The notes: a model not told the origin generated them from the letters alone. A stretch of 64,000 bases of DNA from Lachnospiraceae bacterium (GCA_910575475.1 CAJTGD010000024.1:32044-96043); one strand, 5' to 3'. Shown: positions 1 to 8,654, counted from the first letter of the stretch. Made by a program: numbers and translations.

Positions 1-1
1 C

Positions 2-1126
2 GCCGGAACGATCATTGACAGGACACATTCCCGGTGGGGGAAGGCAAGGCCGTATGATATCTTCCTGCCATTTATGTGGATCGGAACTATATTTTTATTT
101 TCCGTTCCAGATTTTGGAATGGTAGGAAAGTCGGTTTACATTTTTATATTATATGCCCTTGTAAACTCCGTATGTAATACGTTCCTGATGGCGGCAGATC
201 CCATCTTCCTCGGCAGGACGATACGGAAAGAGGAAAACAGGATGTCGCTGACGTCTTTCCAGGGGGCGTTTATCATGATCTTTTCTATCCTGGCGAATGT
301 GATCCTGCCGCAGCTCATTGGGGGGATTGGTTCCACCAGGGCGGGGTGGACGGTCATCGCGCTGGTATTTGCAGTGCCGCTTTCTATCGTGGGTTCTCTG
401 CGGATGATGACGGTGAAGGAAATTCTTACGGATGAGGAGGAAGCAAAAACAGAGGGGATTCCGGTCAAAAAAAGCATCCGGCTGATCGGAAAAAATAAGC
501 TGGCAATCCTGCTCTGTATTATGACCATCTTGACAAACACGATCACTGCCATGAATTCGGCGGTTCAGTCGTACTATTTTAAGTGGATCTTCGGAGACAT
601 TTCTCTGGCGTCCCTGATCAGCCTTCCTACTTTTTTGACTCCTGTCGTATTGATCTTCGCGCCTATGATCACGAGAAAATTTGGCTCTGGGATTCTTCTG
701 AAAGCCGGATTGATCCTCTCCGCGGCAGGCTATGCGCTGCGCTGGCTTTTCGGGGCAAATCTGGTGACTATCATGGCCGGCACGATACTGACCTCGGTCG
801 GAACGGTTCCGATCAGTATTCTTCTATCCATCTATACGCTGGAATGTATTGATTATGGCGAGCGTAAAACAGGAGAGCGGGTGGAAGGCATCATTTCCGT
901 CATGATGGGATTTGGAACAAAAGTGGGTTCCGGTATTGGTTCTGCTTTGATTGGATTTCTGATGGGGATCTCAGGATATGTTGGAAATGAGACGGCTGTT
1001 TCACAGACAGAAGGGGCGCTGGGGATGATTAAATTTCTGTTCGGCGGGGCGCCCTTTATCCTGGCGGCGGTGATCCTGGTTCTCTCTTTCTTCTTCGTAT
1101 CGGGGGCAAGTGAAAAAGAGGGATAA
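2..1126 (+). CDS. GPH-family (MFS) sugar:cation symporter, 5'-truncated by window edge
   Basis: Reading frame 2 is open from the first bases of the window, so the gene starts upstream; the first ATG at 74 is internal. Residues before it read DRTHSRWGKARPYD, the cytoplasmic loop motif of the glycoside-pentoside-hexuronide symporter family (D-R-T-x-S-R-x-G-K-x-R-P). About 375 residues remain, with roughly nine hydrophobic membrane segments and a C-terminal tail ending at a TAA. Family members import oligosaccharides or glycosides with Na+ or H+; the substrate cannot be read from sequence and no glycosidase is visible downstream. A strong hairpin follows and separates it from the convergent argG. 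A second GPH transporter lies at 12290. Confidence 0.88.
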   Translation, partial: AGTIIDRTHSRWGKARPYDIFLPFMWIGTIFLFSVPDFGMVGKSVYIFILYALVNSVCNTFLMAADPIFLGRTIRKEENRMSLTSFQGAFIMIFSILANVILPQLIGGIGSTRAGWTVIALVFAVPLSIVGSLRMMTVKEILTDEEEAKTEGIPVKKSIRLIGKNKLAILLCIMTILTNTITAMNSAVQSYYFKWIFGDISLASLISLPTFLTPVVLIFAPMITRKFGSGILLKAGLILSAAGYALRWLFGANLVTIMAGTILTSVGTVPISILLSIYTLECIDYGERKTGERVEGIISVMMGFGTKVGSGIGSALIGFLMGISGYVGNETAVSQTEGALGMIKFLFGGAPFILAAVILVLSFFFVSGASEKEG

Positions 1127-1172
1127 CGCAGGTACGGCATGTGATTTATCTACAGATCATTAAAGTTAGTTT

Positions 1173-1224
1173 GGGCCGCCGCATTGGAGAGGAAAAGCTC
1201 CGGATGCGGCAGCCCATTTTTTGT
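1173..1224. terminator. Bidirectional terminator between transporter and argG
   Basis: A GC-rich inverted repeat pairs GGGCCGCCGCAT with ATGCGGCAGCCC, with an inner GGAG/CTCC stem. It is followed by TTTTTT on the plus strand, and lies 15 bases past the argG stop on the minus strand. It sits between two convergent genes. Confidence 0.75.
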
Positions 1225-1238
1225 TGAAAACAGAATAT

Positions 1239-2459
1239 TTATTTTTCCAATTCCTGCATCTTCATTGCGCGGACCTTCAGCGGAAGTCCGAACAGATTGA
1301 TAAATCCGTCTGCGTCGTGGTGGTCATACAGGTCGCCGGTGGTAAAGCTTGCAAGGGATTCGCTGTATAAGGAATAGGGGGAGGTCTCGCCTGCCTTGAT
1401 GATGTTGCCCTTGTACAGCTTGAACTTCACTTCTCCGGTCACATATTGCTGTGTCACGTCAACGAATGCCTGGATCGCTTCCCGCAGAGGGGTAAACCAC
1501 TTTCCCTCGTATACGATCTGCGCGAATTTATTTCCCAGATCCTTCTTTGTCTCATAGGTGGCGCGGTCAAGCACCAGTTCTTCCAGCTGCTGATGTGCTT
1601 CCATCAGGATGGTTCCGCCGGGAGTCTCATAGACGCCCCGGGACTTCATGCCTACCACACGGTTTTCCACGATATCCACGATTCCGATGCCGTGCTTTCC
1701 GCCCAGGGCATTCAGCTCGGTGATGATCTCGGAGACCTTCATTTCTTTTCCGTTCAGGCTCTTTGGAACACCTGCTTCGAAGGTCATGGTCACATATTCG
1801 CCTTCATCCGGAGCCCTTTCCGGGGATACGCCGAGGACAAGCAGGTCATCGTAATTGGGTTCATTTGCCGGGTCTTCCAGTTCAAGCCCTTCATGGCTGA
1901 TGTGCCACAGGTTGCGGTCGCGGCTGTAGCTGTGCTTCGCGTCAAAGGGAAGGTCGATCCCGTGCTGCCTGCAGTATTCGATCTCGTCTTCCCGGGACTG
2001 CATGGTCCATACGTCGGTCATACGCCAGGGAGCGATGATCTTGAGATCCGGAGCCAGTGCCTTGATCCCCAGCTCAAAACGGATCTGGTCATTTCCCTTG
2101 CCGGTGGCGCCGTGGCAGATGGCGGACGCGCTTTCCTTACGAGCGATCTCGACCAGACGCTTTGCAATGACCGGGCGGGCCATAGAGGTTCCCAGCAGGT
2201 ATTTATTTTCGTAAACAGCGCCTGCCTTGACACAGGGCATGATGTACTCGTCGCAGAATTCGTCGATGATATTTTCAATATATAATTTGGATGCGCCGGA
2301 CAGCTTCGCGCGCTCTTCCAGTCCGTCCAGTTCTTCGCCCTGCCCGCAGTCGATGCAGCAGCAGATGACCTCATAATCGAAGTTTTCCTTTAACCAAGGG
2401 ATGATCGCGGTGGTGTCAAGACCTCCGGAATACGCCAGTACTACTTTTTCTTTGCTCAT
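1239..2459 (-). CDS. argG: Argininosuccinate synthase
   Basis: 406 residues, the normal family length. It catalyses ATP-dependent condensation of citrulline and aspartate to argininosuccinate in arginine synthesis. The N-terminus carries the PP-loop motif [16 protein letters not shown] (about residues 8-23), and the later motifs [15 protein letters not shown] and [15 protein letters not shown] match the citrulline/aspartate-binding regions. The start is an ATG preceded by AGGAGG with good spacing. argH is not adjacent in this window, so the gene appears to stand alone. The upstream minus-strand promoter overlaps ArgR-like sites, which suggests arginine repression. Confidence 0.97.
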   Translation of the reverse strand: MSKEKVVLAYSGGLDTTAIIPWLKENFDYEVICCCIDCGQGEELDGLEERAKLSGASKLYIENIIDEFCDEYIMPCVKAGAVYENKYLLGTSMARPVIAKRLVEIARKESASAICHGATGKGNDQIRFELGIKALAPDLKIIAPWRMTDVWTMQSREDEIEYCRQHGIDLPFDAKHSYSRDRNLWHISHEGLELEDPANEPNYDDLLVLGVSPERAPDEGEYVTMTFEAGVPKSLNGKEMKVSEIITELNALGGKHGIGIVDIVENRVVGMKSRGVYETPGGTILMEAHQQLEELVLDRATYETKKDLGNKFAQIVYEGKWFTPLREAIQAFVDVTQQYVTGEVKFKLYKGNIIKAGETSPYSLYSESLASFTTGDLYDHHDADGFINLFGLPLKVRAMKMQELEK

Positions 2460-2516
2460 GTTGATTGCCTCCTGATCCTTTTTATCGTTTAAGCGAATTT
2501 TGGGCTACATGCCATA

Positions 2517-2550
2517 CTCCGGCCGATCACCACGATTGATTGGCCGGGAG
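2517..2550 (-). promoter_or_regulatory. Leader hairpin in the argG 5' untranslated region
   Basis: Inverted repeat CTCCCGGCC / GGCCGGAG around a 17-base loop, lying between the predicted argG promoter and its SD. It has no U-tract, so it is a leader structure of unknown role rather than an obvious terminator. Confidence 0.4.
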
Positions 2551-2591
2551 GATGCACATAAAACCTGTAACAATTTTTGATAACATCCAAT

Positions 2592-2620
2592 ACTATACAC
2601 CACGAATTATAATTATGCAA
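2592..2620 (-). promoter_or_regulatory. argG promoter with overlapping ArgR-like box
   Basis: On the minus strand TTGCAT and TATAGT are separated by 17 bases. The segment TGCATAATTATAATTC across the -35 and spacer resembles the imperfect palindrome bound by arginine repressor. Two further ARG-like boxes lie upstream at 2667-2702. Confidence 0.6.
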
Positions 2621-2666
2621 GAGAAAATGTAATAAAAATGAAAATATACATAATTTGTGTAAGATG

Positions 2667-2702
2667 ATGAATAAATATACGCCATATACAATAAAAATGC
2701 AT
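2667..2702. promoter_or_regulatory. Pair of ARG-box-like sites upstream of argG
   Basis: ATGAATAAATATAC (2667) and ACAATAAAAATGCAT (2688) each resemble the Bacillus-type ARG box. They start 21 bases apart, about two helical turns, as expected for cooperative binding of an ArgR hexamer. The assignment rests on similarity by eye only. Confidence 0.45.
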
Positions 2703-2756
2703 AAAATAAAACTTCAGACCAGTGAATGAGATTCTAGCTGGAAAGCGTGAAAACGC

Positions 2757-2786
2757 TTGACATTTTTATCTTGACATGTGTATAAT
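2757..2786 (+). promoter_or_regulatory. Promoter of the TetM-like/NYN fusion gene
   Basis: Perfect TTGACA (2757-2762), an 18-base spacer, an extended TG element and perfect TATAAT (2781-2786). Transcription from here gives a leader of about 160 bases before the gene at 2952. Confidence 0.8.
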
Positions 2787-2867
2787 GAAAACGCAAAAGA
2801 AATGGACGTAGTCCTGCTTAGTGGACGACTCAAAATAGGTGTTTCCCTACCAAGTGGGACAGAAATA

Positions 2868-2929
2868 GCCGCTGAAAAGCGGCTATTTTCAAAGGAGATA
2901 GAAGATTTAAAATGTATGTATTACAATAA
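2868..2929 (+). promoter_or_regulatory. Leader hairpin and possible leader peptide upstream of the fusion gene
   Basis: AAATAGCCGCT/AGCGGCTATTT forms a strong hairpin ending in TTTTC (about 2868-2891), like an attenuator. It is followed by an AAAGGAG (2891-2897) and a five-codon ORF, ATG TAT GTA TTA CAA TAA (2912-2929), before the main start. Smaller possible pairings (GTCC/GGAC, TCCC/GGGA) precede it. Antibiotic-inducible ribosome protection genes often use such leaders; regulation here is inferred. Confidence 0.5.
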
Positions 2930-2951
2930 ACGATAGAAAGGGGCATTTTCG

Positions 2952-5822
2952 ATGGAAGAAACATCGGAAAATAGACCAAAAAAACCTATATGCATCGCCT
3001 TGCTGGCCCATGTGGACGCAGGGAAGACGACTCTGTCAGAGGGGCTTCTTTATACAAGCGGAGCCATACGGAAGCTGGGGCGGGTAGACAATAAGAACGC
3101 GTTTTTGGATACCTTCGAGCTGGAACGGGAAAGAGGGATCACGATCTTCTCCAAGCAGGCGGTCTTTCCAGTGGAGGACCTGGAGGTGACGTTGTTGGAC
3201 ACCCCGGGGCATGTGGATTTTTCCGCGGAGATGGAGCGTACCCTGCAGGTATTGGACGCGGCGGTTCTGGTGGTCAGCGGAGCGGATGGCGTACAGGGCC
3301 ACACGGAGACCTTGTGGCACCTGCTTTCCAGATACCAGGTGCCGGTCTTTTTGTTTGTCAATAAGATGGATCAGGAAGGAACAGACGCCGCGAAGCTGAT
3401 GGAGGAGCTGAAAAAAAGGCTGGATGAAAACTGCGTGGATTTCAGCGGCTGCCCGGAAGCATTTTTTGAAAATATCGCCATGTGTGATGAATCGGTACTG
3501 GATGCGTTTCTGGAAACCGGAACCGTATCCGACAGGGAGATTCGGAAGCTGATCTTAGAAAGAAAATTATTTCCCTGCTTTTTTGGCTCTGCATTGAAGC
3601 TGACCGGGGTGGAGGCATTTTTAAAAGCACTTTCTCGATATGCTCCCATCCGGTCTTATCCGGAAGCGTTCGGCGCAAAGGTTTATAAAATATCCAGGGA
3701 CGACCAGGGAAACCGCCTGACTTACCTGAAAGTTACGGGAGGCAGGCTGCGGGTGAAGGATTTGCTGACCAACCGGAGAATGGCAGGGGCAGACGCTTCC
3801 GGCGAGGGAAAGAATCCGAAGGGGGCGAAAGAAGCGCATCCGGAGGTCCGCGGCTCAGAGGGCGAAAAAGACATCTGGGAGGAAAAGGTGAACCAGATTC
3901 GGATCTATTCCGGCGCGAGGTTTGAGGCTGCGGAGGAGGTCCGCGCGGGGACGGTCTGTGCTGTGACCGGGCTGACGAAAACATTTCCTGGGGAGGGCTT
4001 AGGGATCGAGGCGGAGTCGGGAATGCCCGTTCTGGAGCCGGTTTTGACCTACCAGATCCAGCTCCCGCCGGACTGTGACGTTCATGTGATGCTGAAACAC
4101 CTCCGGCAGCTGGAGGAGGAGGAGCCTCTGCTGCACATCGTATGGAATGAAGCATTGGGAGAGATCCATGCCCAGCTTATGGGGGAAGTGCAGATTGAGA
4201 TCTTGAAGCGCCTGATCCTGGAACGGTTCCATGTGCAGGTGGAATTTGGGGCGGGAAACATTGTATACAAAGAAACAATCTCGGATACGGTGGAAGGCGT
4301 GGGGCATTTTGAACCGCTGCGTCACTATGCGGAGGTTCATCTGCTGCTGGAACCGGGAGAGCCGGGGAGCGGCCTGCAGTTCACATCGATCTGCAGCGAG
4401 GATGTGCTGGATCGGAACTGGCAGCGGCTGATCCTGACCCATCTGGAAGAAAAGGAACATGCGGGCGTGCTGACCGGCTCGGCCATCACAGATCTGCGGA
4501 TCACATTGGCGTCCGGACGGGCCCATCTGAAGCATACGGAGGGCGGGGATTTCCGCCAGGCCACTTACCGGGCGGTGCGGCAGGGACTGAAAAAAGCGCA
4601 GAGCATTTTGCTGGAGCCGTATTACGATTACCGGCTGGAGGTGCCTCAGGATACGGTGGGACGTGCCCTGTCGGATCTCCAGCGGATGCATGGAACCTTC
4701 GGCACGCCGGAGCAGGACGGGGATACGGCAGTCCTGGAGGGGGCGGTCCCGGTTGTGAATATGCGAGATTACCAGACCGAGCTGGCCGCCTATACGAAGG
4801 GCAGGGGAAGATTGTCCTGCAGCTTGAAAGGATATCTGCCCTGCCACAACGCGGAAGAGGTGATCGAGAACATCGGATACGATCCGGAGCGGGATCTGGA
4901 AAATCCGACAGGCTCCGTCTTTTGTGCTCATGGAGCCGGATTTGTGGTACCATGGGACCAGGTGGAGGAGCATATGCATCTGGAAAGCGTACTGCAGAAA
5001 AAGGAGGCGTCCGAAGGAGCACAGGTGGAGGCGGTTCCCAGGCAGCGGCCGGTGAGGGAGTATACCCTGTCCCCGGAGGAGGAGAGGGAGCTGGACCGGA
5101 TGGCCGAGGCTTCCAGGAGAAGGGCGGCGCAGGCACAGAAAAAAGTTTCTTATGCCGGAAAAGATTTCGGCGCCGGATCGGATAAAGATCAGAATCCAAA
5201 GGCCGGGGCGAGAAAATCATGGACCCGTTCCAAAGCGGATGCATCCGGAACAGAGAGGACAGGAGAAACCGAAAAGAAGACAGGGAAACGAAAAGAATAC
5301 CTGCTGGTTGACGGATACAATATTATTTTTGCATGGGAAGAGCTTCGGGAGCTTGCGGAAACCAACATCGACGGGGCCAGGGGAAAGCTGATGGATATCC
5401 TGTCCAATTACCAGGGGGTAAAAAAATGTACGGTGATCCTGGTGTTTGACGCCTATAAGCTGGAAGGATTTCCGGGAGAGGTGCAGCGGTACCATAATAT
5501 TTATGTGGTCTATACGAAGGAAGCGGAGACCGCGGATCAGTATATCGAGAAGACGGCCCATGAGATCGGGAGAAAATATCATGTGACTGTTGCCACGTCG
5601 GACGGCACGGAGCAGGTGATCATCCGGGGACAGGGATGCAGCCTGCTTTCCGCCAAAGAGCTGCGGGAAGAGGTGGAGCTTGTGAACCGGGAGCTTCGGA
5701 AGGAGTACTTAAACCGGCCGGGACATGACAGGAATTATCTGTTTGACTGGCTGGATGAGGGGACTGCCAAAAAGATGGAAGAGGTCCGGCTCGGAAAAAA
5801 GGGAGACGCAAAGAGAAAATAA
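2952..5822 (+). CDS. TetM/TetO-like translational GTPase fused to a YacP/Rae1-type NYN nuclease domain
   Basis: 956 residues against about 640 for TetM. Residues 12-685 follow the EF-G/TetM plan. G1 is AHVDAGKTT (19-27), G2 RERGITI (59-65), G3 DTPGHVDF (83-90) and G4 NKMD (137-140), so GTPase chemistry looks intact. A roughly 25-residue charged insertion sits in domain II. A charged linker (about 690-780) leads to a NYN/PIN-like domain (about 782-930) with VDGYNII (Asp787), VFDAY (Asp833) and TSDGTEQ (Asp884), matching YacP. B. subtilis YacP is Rae1, a nuclease that cuts mRNA in the ribosomal A site. The domain IV tip reads HLKHTEGGDF where TetM has its SPVSTPADF loop, so tetracycline protection is doubtful. 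Role inferred: ribosome rescue or quality control. Start has a GGGG-type SD. Confidence 0.85.
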   Translation: MEETSENRPKKPICIALLAHVDAGKTTLSEGLLYTSGAIRKLGRVDNKNAFLDTFELERERGITIFSKQAVFPVEDLEVTLLDTPGHVDFSAEMERTLQVLDAAVLVVSGADGVQGHTETLWHLLSRYQVPVFLFVNKMDQEGTDAAKLMEELKKRLDENCVDFSGCPEAFFENIAMCDESVLDAFLETGTVSDREIRKLILERKLFPCFFGSALKLTGVEAFLKALSRYAPIRSYPEAFGAKVYKISRDDQGNRLTYLKVTGGRLRVKDLLTNRRMAGADASGEGKNPKGAKEAHPEVRGSEGEKDIWEEKVNQIRIYSGARFEAAEEVRAGTVCAVTGLTKTFPGEGLGIEAESGMPVLEPVLTYQIQLPPDCDVHVMLKHLRQLEEEEPLLHIVWNEALGEIHAQLMGEVQIEILKRLILERFHVQVEFGAGNIVYKETISDTVEGVGHFEPLRHYAEVHLLLEPGEPGSGLQFTSICSEDVLDRNWQRLILTHLEEKEHAGVLTGSAITDLRITLASGRAHLKHTEGGDFRQATYRAVRQGLKKAQSILLEPYYDYRLEVPQDTVGRALSDLQRMHGTFGTPEQDGDTAVLEGAVPVVNMRDYQTELAAYTKGRGRLSCSLKGYLPCHNAEEVIENIGYDPERDLENPTGSVFCAHGAGFVVPWDQVEEHMHLESVLQKKEASEGAQVEAVPRQRPVREYTLSPEEERELDRMAEASRRRAAQAQKKVSYAGKDFGAGSDKDQNPKAGARKSWTRSKADASGTERTGETEKKTGKRKEYLLVDGYNIIFAWEELRELAETNIDGARGKLMDILSNYQGVKKCTVILVFDAYKLEGFPGEVQRYHNIYVVYTKEAETADQYIEKTAHEIGRKYHVTVATSDGTEQVIIRGQGCSLLSAKELREEVELVNRELRKEYLNRPGHDRNYLFDWLDEGTAKKMEEVRLGKKGDAKRK

Positions 5823-5864
5823 GGAATGGCGCGAATTGCTCATAGGCGAAAAGGAGGAACATTT

Positions 5865-6383
5865 ATGAAGGTACTGGTAGTGGTAGACATGCAGAAGGAT
5901 TTTATTGACGGCGCGCTGGGAACGCCGGAGGCGGTGGAGATCGTGCCCCGGGTGATCCAAAAGATTCGGGAGTTTGACGGACTGGTGATCGCCACCAGGG
6001 ACACCCACGAGGAGGATTACCTGGACACCCAGGAGGGGAAAAAGCTCCCGGTTAGACACTGCATCCGGGGGACAGACGGGTGGAAGATCCACCCGGAGAT
6101 CCAGAAGCTGCTTACGGAAGATCCCATTGACAAGCCCACCTTTGGAAGTGTGGAGCTGGGACAGATGCTGAAAGCACGGCAGGATTCCGGGGAGACGGTA
6201 GAAAGTATCACTCTAATCGGGCTGTGTACGGATATCTGCGTGATCTCCAATGCACTGCTTTTGAAGGCGTATCTGCCGGAGACGCGGGTTTTCGTGGATG
6301 CTTCCTGCTGCGCCGGAGTGACGAAGGAGAGCCATGAGCAGGCGCTGAACGCCATGAAAATGTGTCAGGTGGAAATCGCCTGA
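5865..6383 (+). CDS. Cysteine hydrolase of the isochorismatase/nicotinamidase family
   Basis: 172 residues from the ATG at 5865, which has an AAGGAGGAAC SD; an upstream in-frame ATG at 5826 lacks one. The catalytic Asp lies in VDMQKDF (Asp8), the Lys in DPIDKPTFGS, and the nucleophilic Cys in IGLCTDICVISNA, the layout of nicotinamidase PncA. The likely reaction is amide hydrolysis, with nicotinamide to nicotinate the best guess, but isochorismatase-like hydrolases with other substrates share these motifs. It lies 42 bases after the GTPase-nuclease gene in the same direction and may be cotranscribed. Confidence 0.82.
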   Translation: MKVLVVVDMQKDFIDGALGTPEAVEIVPRVIQKIREFDGLVIATRDTHEEDYLDTQEGKKLPVRHCIRGTDGWKIHPEIQKLLTEDPIDKPTFGSVELGQMLKARQDSGETVESITLIGLCTDICVISNALLLKAYLPETRVFVDASCCAGVTKESHEQALNAMKMCQVEIA

Positions 6384-6452
6384 AGAAACAGGCGGGCAGA
6401 CTTGATTGTTGTTTCAAAATGAACGCAGCGATGTACTTGAAACTGACCTTCT

Positions 6453-6492
6453 GTATACCCAAGGGCATCCCATTATGGCCATGCGGCCGTTT
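6453..6492. repeat. Dispersed 40-bp hairpin repeat, copy 1
   Basis: This 40-base segment begins GTATACCCA and ends CGGCCGTTT. It matches 45333-45372 at about 34 of 40 positions. Its central palindrome CCATTATGG is replaced by CCACATTGTGG in the other copy, preserving pairing. It lies between the cysteine hydrolase and the alcohol dehydrogenase. Confidence 0.6.
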
Positions 6493-6532
6493 CACAAGGT
6501 ATAGAAAAAGAGAATGAACAGGAGAGAAACAA

Positions 6533-7711
6533 ATGGAAAATTTTAATTATTACACACCTACAAAGGTGGTATTCGGAAAAGAGACAGAGCAGCAGACCGG
6601 ACAGCTGGTGAAAGAATGCGGATGCCGGAAGGTGCTGGTCCACTACGGAAGCGGCAGCGTGAAAAAAAGCGGCCTGCTGGACCGGATCTGCAGGTCTCTG
6701 GATGAGGCGGGGGTGGATTATGTGACTCTGGGCGGCGTGGTCCCCAATCCCAGGCTTTCCCTTGTCTATGAGGGGATCGGGCTGTGCAGAAAGGAAAACG
6801 TAGACTTTATCCTTGCGGTGGGCGGAGGCAGTGTGATTGACTCTGCAAAGGCCATCGGGTACGGTATGGCAAATGAAGGGGACGTGTGGGATTTCTATGC
6901 CAAGAAACGGATGCCCCAGGGATGCCTGCCTCTCGGCGTGGTCCTGACCATTGCCGCGGCCGGTTCCGAGATGAGCAATTCCTCCGTCATTACAAAGGAA
7001 GAGGGATGGGTCAAACGGGGCTGCAACAGTGATTATGTTCGGCCGAGGTTTGCGGTCATGAATCCGGAGCTGACTATGACCCTGCCGGCTTACCAGACCG
7101 AAAGCGGCTGTGTGGATATCATGATGCATACCATGGAGCGTTACCTGAATCAGGCGGAGAACATGGAGCTCACAGACGGGATCAGCGAATGCCTGATCCG
7201 CACGGTCATGAAGAATGCCGGGATCCTGCTGGAAGATCCCCGGAATTACGAAGCGAGAGCGGAAGTGATGTGGGCGGGAAGCCTGTCCCACAACGGGCTG
7301 ACCGGCTGCGGCACGGATGGAGGAGACTGGGCTTCCCACCAGCTGGAGCATGAGCTGGGCGGCATGTATGACGTGGCCCACGGAGCAGGTCTGGCTGCCG
7401 TATGGGGAAGCTGGGCAAGATACGTGATGGACGCGAGGCCGGAGCGGTTCGCGCGGTTCGCGGTGCAGGTGATGGGCGTAAAAGACACCGGAGATGCGAT
7501 GGAGACCGCGGAAAAGGGTGTTCAGGCGATGGAGGAGTTTTATCGTTCCATACAGATGCCCACCAGCCTGAGAGAGCTTGGGGTGGAACCTGGGGAAGAA
7601 GAGCTGCGGGAACTGGCAAGAAAATGCAGCTTCGACGGCGGCAGGACCATCGGCTGTGTGAAGAAGCTGGATCAGGAGGATATCTACCGGATCTATCAAA
7701 ACGCGCGGTAG
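6533..7711 (+). CDS. Iron-containing alcohol dehydrogenase (butanol dehydrogenase/YqhD-like)
   Basis: 392 residues, the usual length for group III iron-dependent NAD(P) alcohol dehydrogenases. The N-terminus MENFNYYTPTKVVFGK and the cofactor motif AVGGGSVIDSAKAI (about 97-110) are typical. Metal ligands are visible in CVDIMMHTMERY (Asp and His), HQLEHELGG and DVAHGAGLA. It should interconvert aldehydes and alcohols with NADPH or NADH in fermentation. A GGAGAG SD precedes it, and proB begins only 9 bases after its stop, so adh-proB-proA may share a transcript. A similar but deleted copy lies at 11087. Confidence 0.93.
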   Translation: MENFNYYTPTKVVFGKETEQQTGQLVKECGCRKVLVHYGSGSVKKSGLLDRICRSLDEAGVDYVTLGGVVPNPRLSLVYEGIGLCRKENVDFILAVGGGSVIDSAKAIGYGMANEGDVWDFYAKKRMPQGCLPLGVVLTIAAAGSEMSNSSVITKEEGWVKRGCNSDYVRPRFAVMNPELTMTLPAYQTESGCVDIMMHTMERYLNQAENMELTDGISECLIRTVMKNAGILLEDPRNYEARAEVMWAGSLSHNGLTGCGTDGGDWASHQLEHELGGMYDVAHGAGLAAVWGSWARYVMDARPERFARFAVQVMGVKDTGDAMETAEKGVQAMEEFYRSIQMPTSLRELGVEPGEEELRELARKCSFDGGRTIGCVKKLDQEDIYRIYQNAR

Positions 7712-7720
7712 GGAGAAATC

Positions 7721-8641
7721 ATGGACAGAAAAGAAATCTTACGGCAAAAGAAACGGATCGTGATCAAGGTTGGCACCACGACGATCACGTATGAGGAAAC
7801 GGGAAACATCAATCTGGAGAAGCTGGAAAAATTTGTGCGGATCCTGATCAACCTGAGGAATAAGGGGAAGGAAGTGATCGTCGTCTCCTCCGGCGCGGTG
7901 GGAGTCGGCAGGGCGGCTCTGGGGCTTGACAAGCGGCCGGATACGGAGGCGGCCAAGCAGGCCTGCGCGGCGGTGGGCCAGGCCAGGCTGATGATGATCT
8001 ATGAAAAGCTGTTTAATGAATACAGCCAGCTTACGGCACAGGTCCTGCTGACGAAGGAATCGGTCACCAATGAGGAATGCCGCAAAAACGCGAAGCGTAC
8101 CTTTGACGAGCTGTTCCGCATGAATGTAGTGCCTATCGTCAATGAGAACGACGCCATTTCCGTGGATGAGCTGGCGTATGGAAACTTCGGGGATAACGAT
8201 ACGCTGGCGGCGAATGTGGCGGAGCTTGTGAAGGCGGACCTGCTGATCCTGATGTCGGATATCGAGGGGCTGTATACGGACGATCCGAGGCAGAATCCCC
8301 ATGCCCGCTTTATCCATACCGTAGTGAAGATCGATGAAAAGCTGGAGAATATGGCCAAGGGCTCTTCCAGCGATTTCGGGACCGGAGGGATGTCTACCAA
8401 GGTCAACGCGGCCAAGATCGTGACCGGTTCCGGGGCGGATATGGTGATCGCCAGCGGGGACAATATATATGCCATCAATGATATTATGGCGGGAAAAAAG
8501 ATCGGAACCTTATTTTTGTCGAGGGAGCATGGAAAAGCCGTGGAGGATGAGCTGTCACCGGAGCGACCGCAGTTTCGGCGGAAGTCGAAGAAGGCCCGTA
8601 AAGCGGAAAACCAGAGCGGGCCGGAGATAAAAGATTTCTGA
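7721..8641 (+). CDS. proB: Glutamate 5-kinase
   Basis: 306 residues, an amino acid kinase domain without the C-terminal PUA domain found in the E. coli enzyme (367 residues). Motifs: IKVGTTTIT at the N-terminal nucleotide-binding loop, VIVVSSGAVGVG, VPIVNENDAISVDE and GTGGMSTKVNAA. It phosphorylates glutamate to gamma-glutamyl phosphate, the first step of proline synthesis. Without PUA, feedback control by proline may differ from the E. coli type. The last 40 residues are basic and low in complexity. proA follows after a 147-base gap containing an inverted repeat. Confidence 0.95.
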   Translation: MDRKEILRQKKRIVIKVGTTTITYEETGNINLEKLEKFVRILINLRNKGKEVIVVSSGAVGVGRAALGLDKRPDTEAAKQACAAVGQARLMMIYEKLFNEYSQLTAQVLLTKESVTNEECRKNAKRTFDELFRMNVVPIVNENDAISVDELAYGNFGDNDTLAANVAELVKADLLILMSDIEGLYTDDPRQNPHARFIHTVVKIDEKLENMAKGSSSDFGTGGMSTKVNAAKIVTGSGADMVIASGDNIYAINDIMAGKKIGTLFLSREHGKAVEDELSPERPQFRRKSKKARKAENQSGPEIKDF

Positions 8642-8654
8642 AAGCAAAATAGAG

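Noticed and set aside
2460..2760. A T-box leader before argG
   Set aside because: No T-box consensus or specifier stem was found; ArgR-like boxes explain the region better.
3999..4979. A 326-codon minus-strand frame inside the TetM-like gene
   Set aside because: Antisense shadow; the plus-strand frame has full GTPase motifs.
4501..5244. A 247-codon proline-rich minus-strand frame
   Set aside because: Pro/Ser/Arg-rich antisense shadow of the fusion gene.
2952..5822. Simple annotation as a tetracycline resistance gene
   Set aside because: The domain IV tip motif differs from Tet(M)/Tet(O) and a nuclease domain is fused, so resistance is not supported by sequence.
6473..7699. A 408-codon minus-strand frame opposite the alcohol dehydrogenase
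   Set aside because: Antisense shadow of a clear iron alcohol dehydrogenase.
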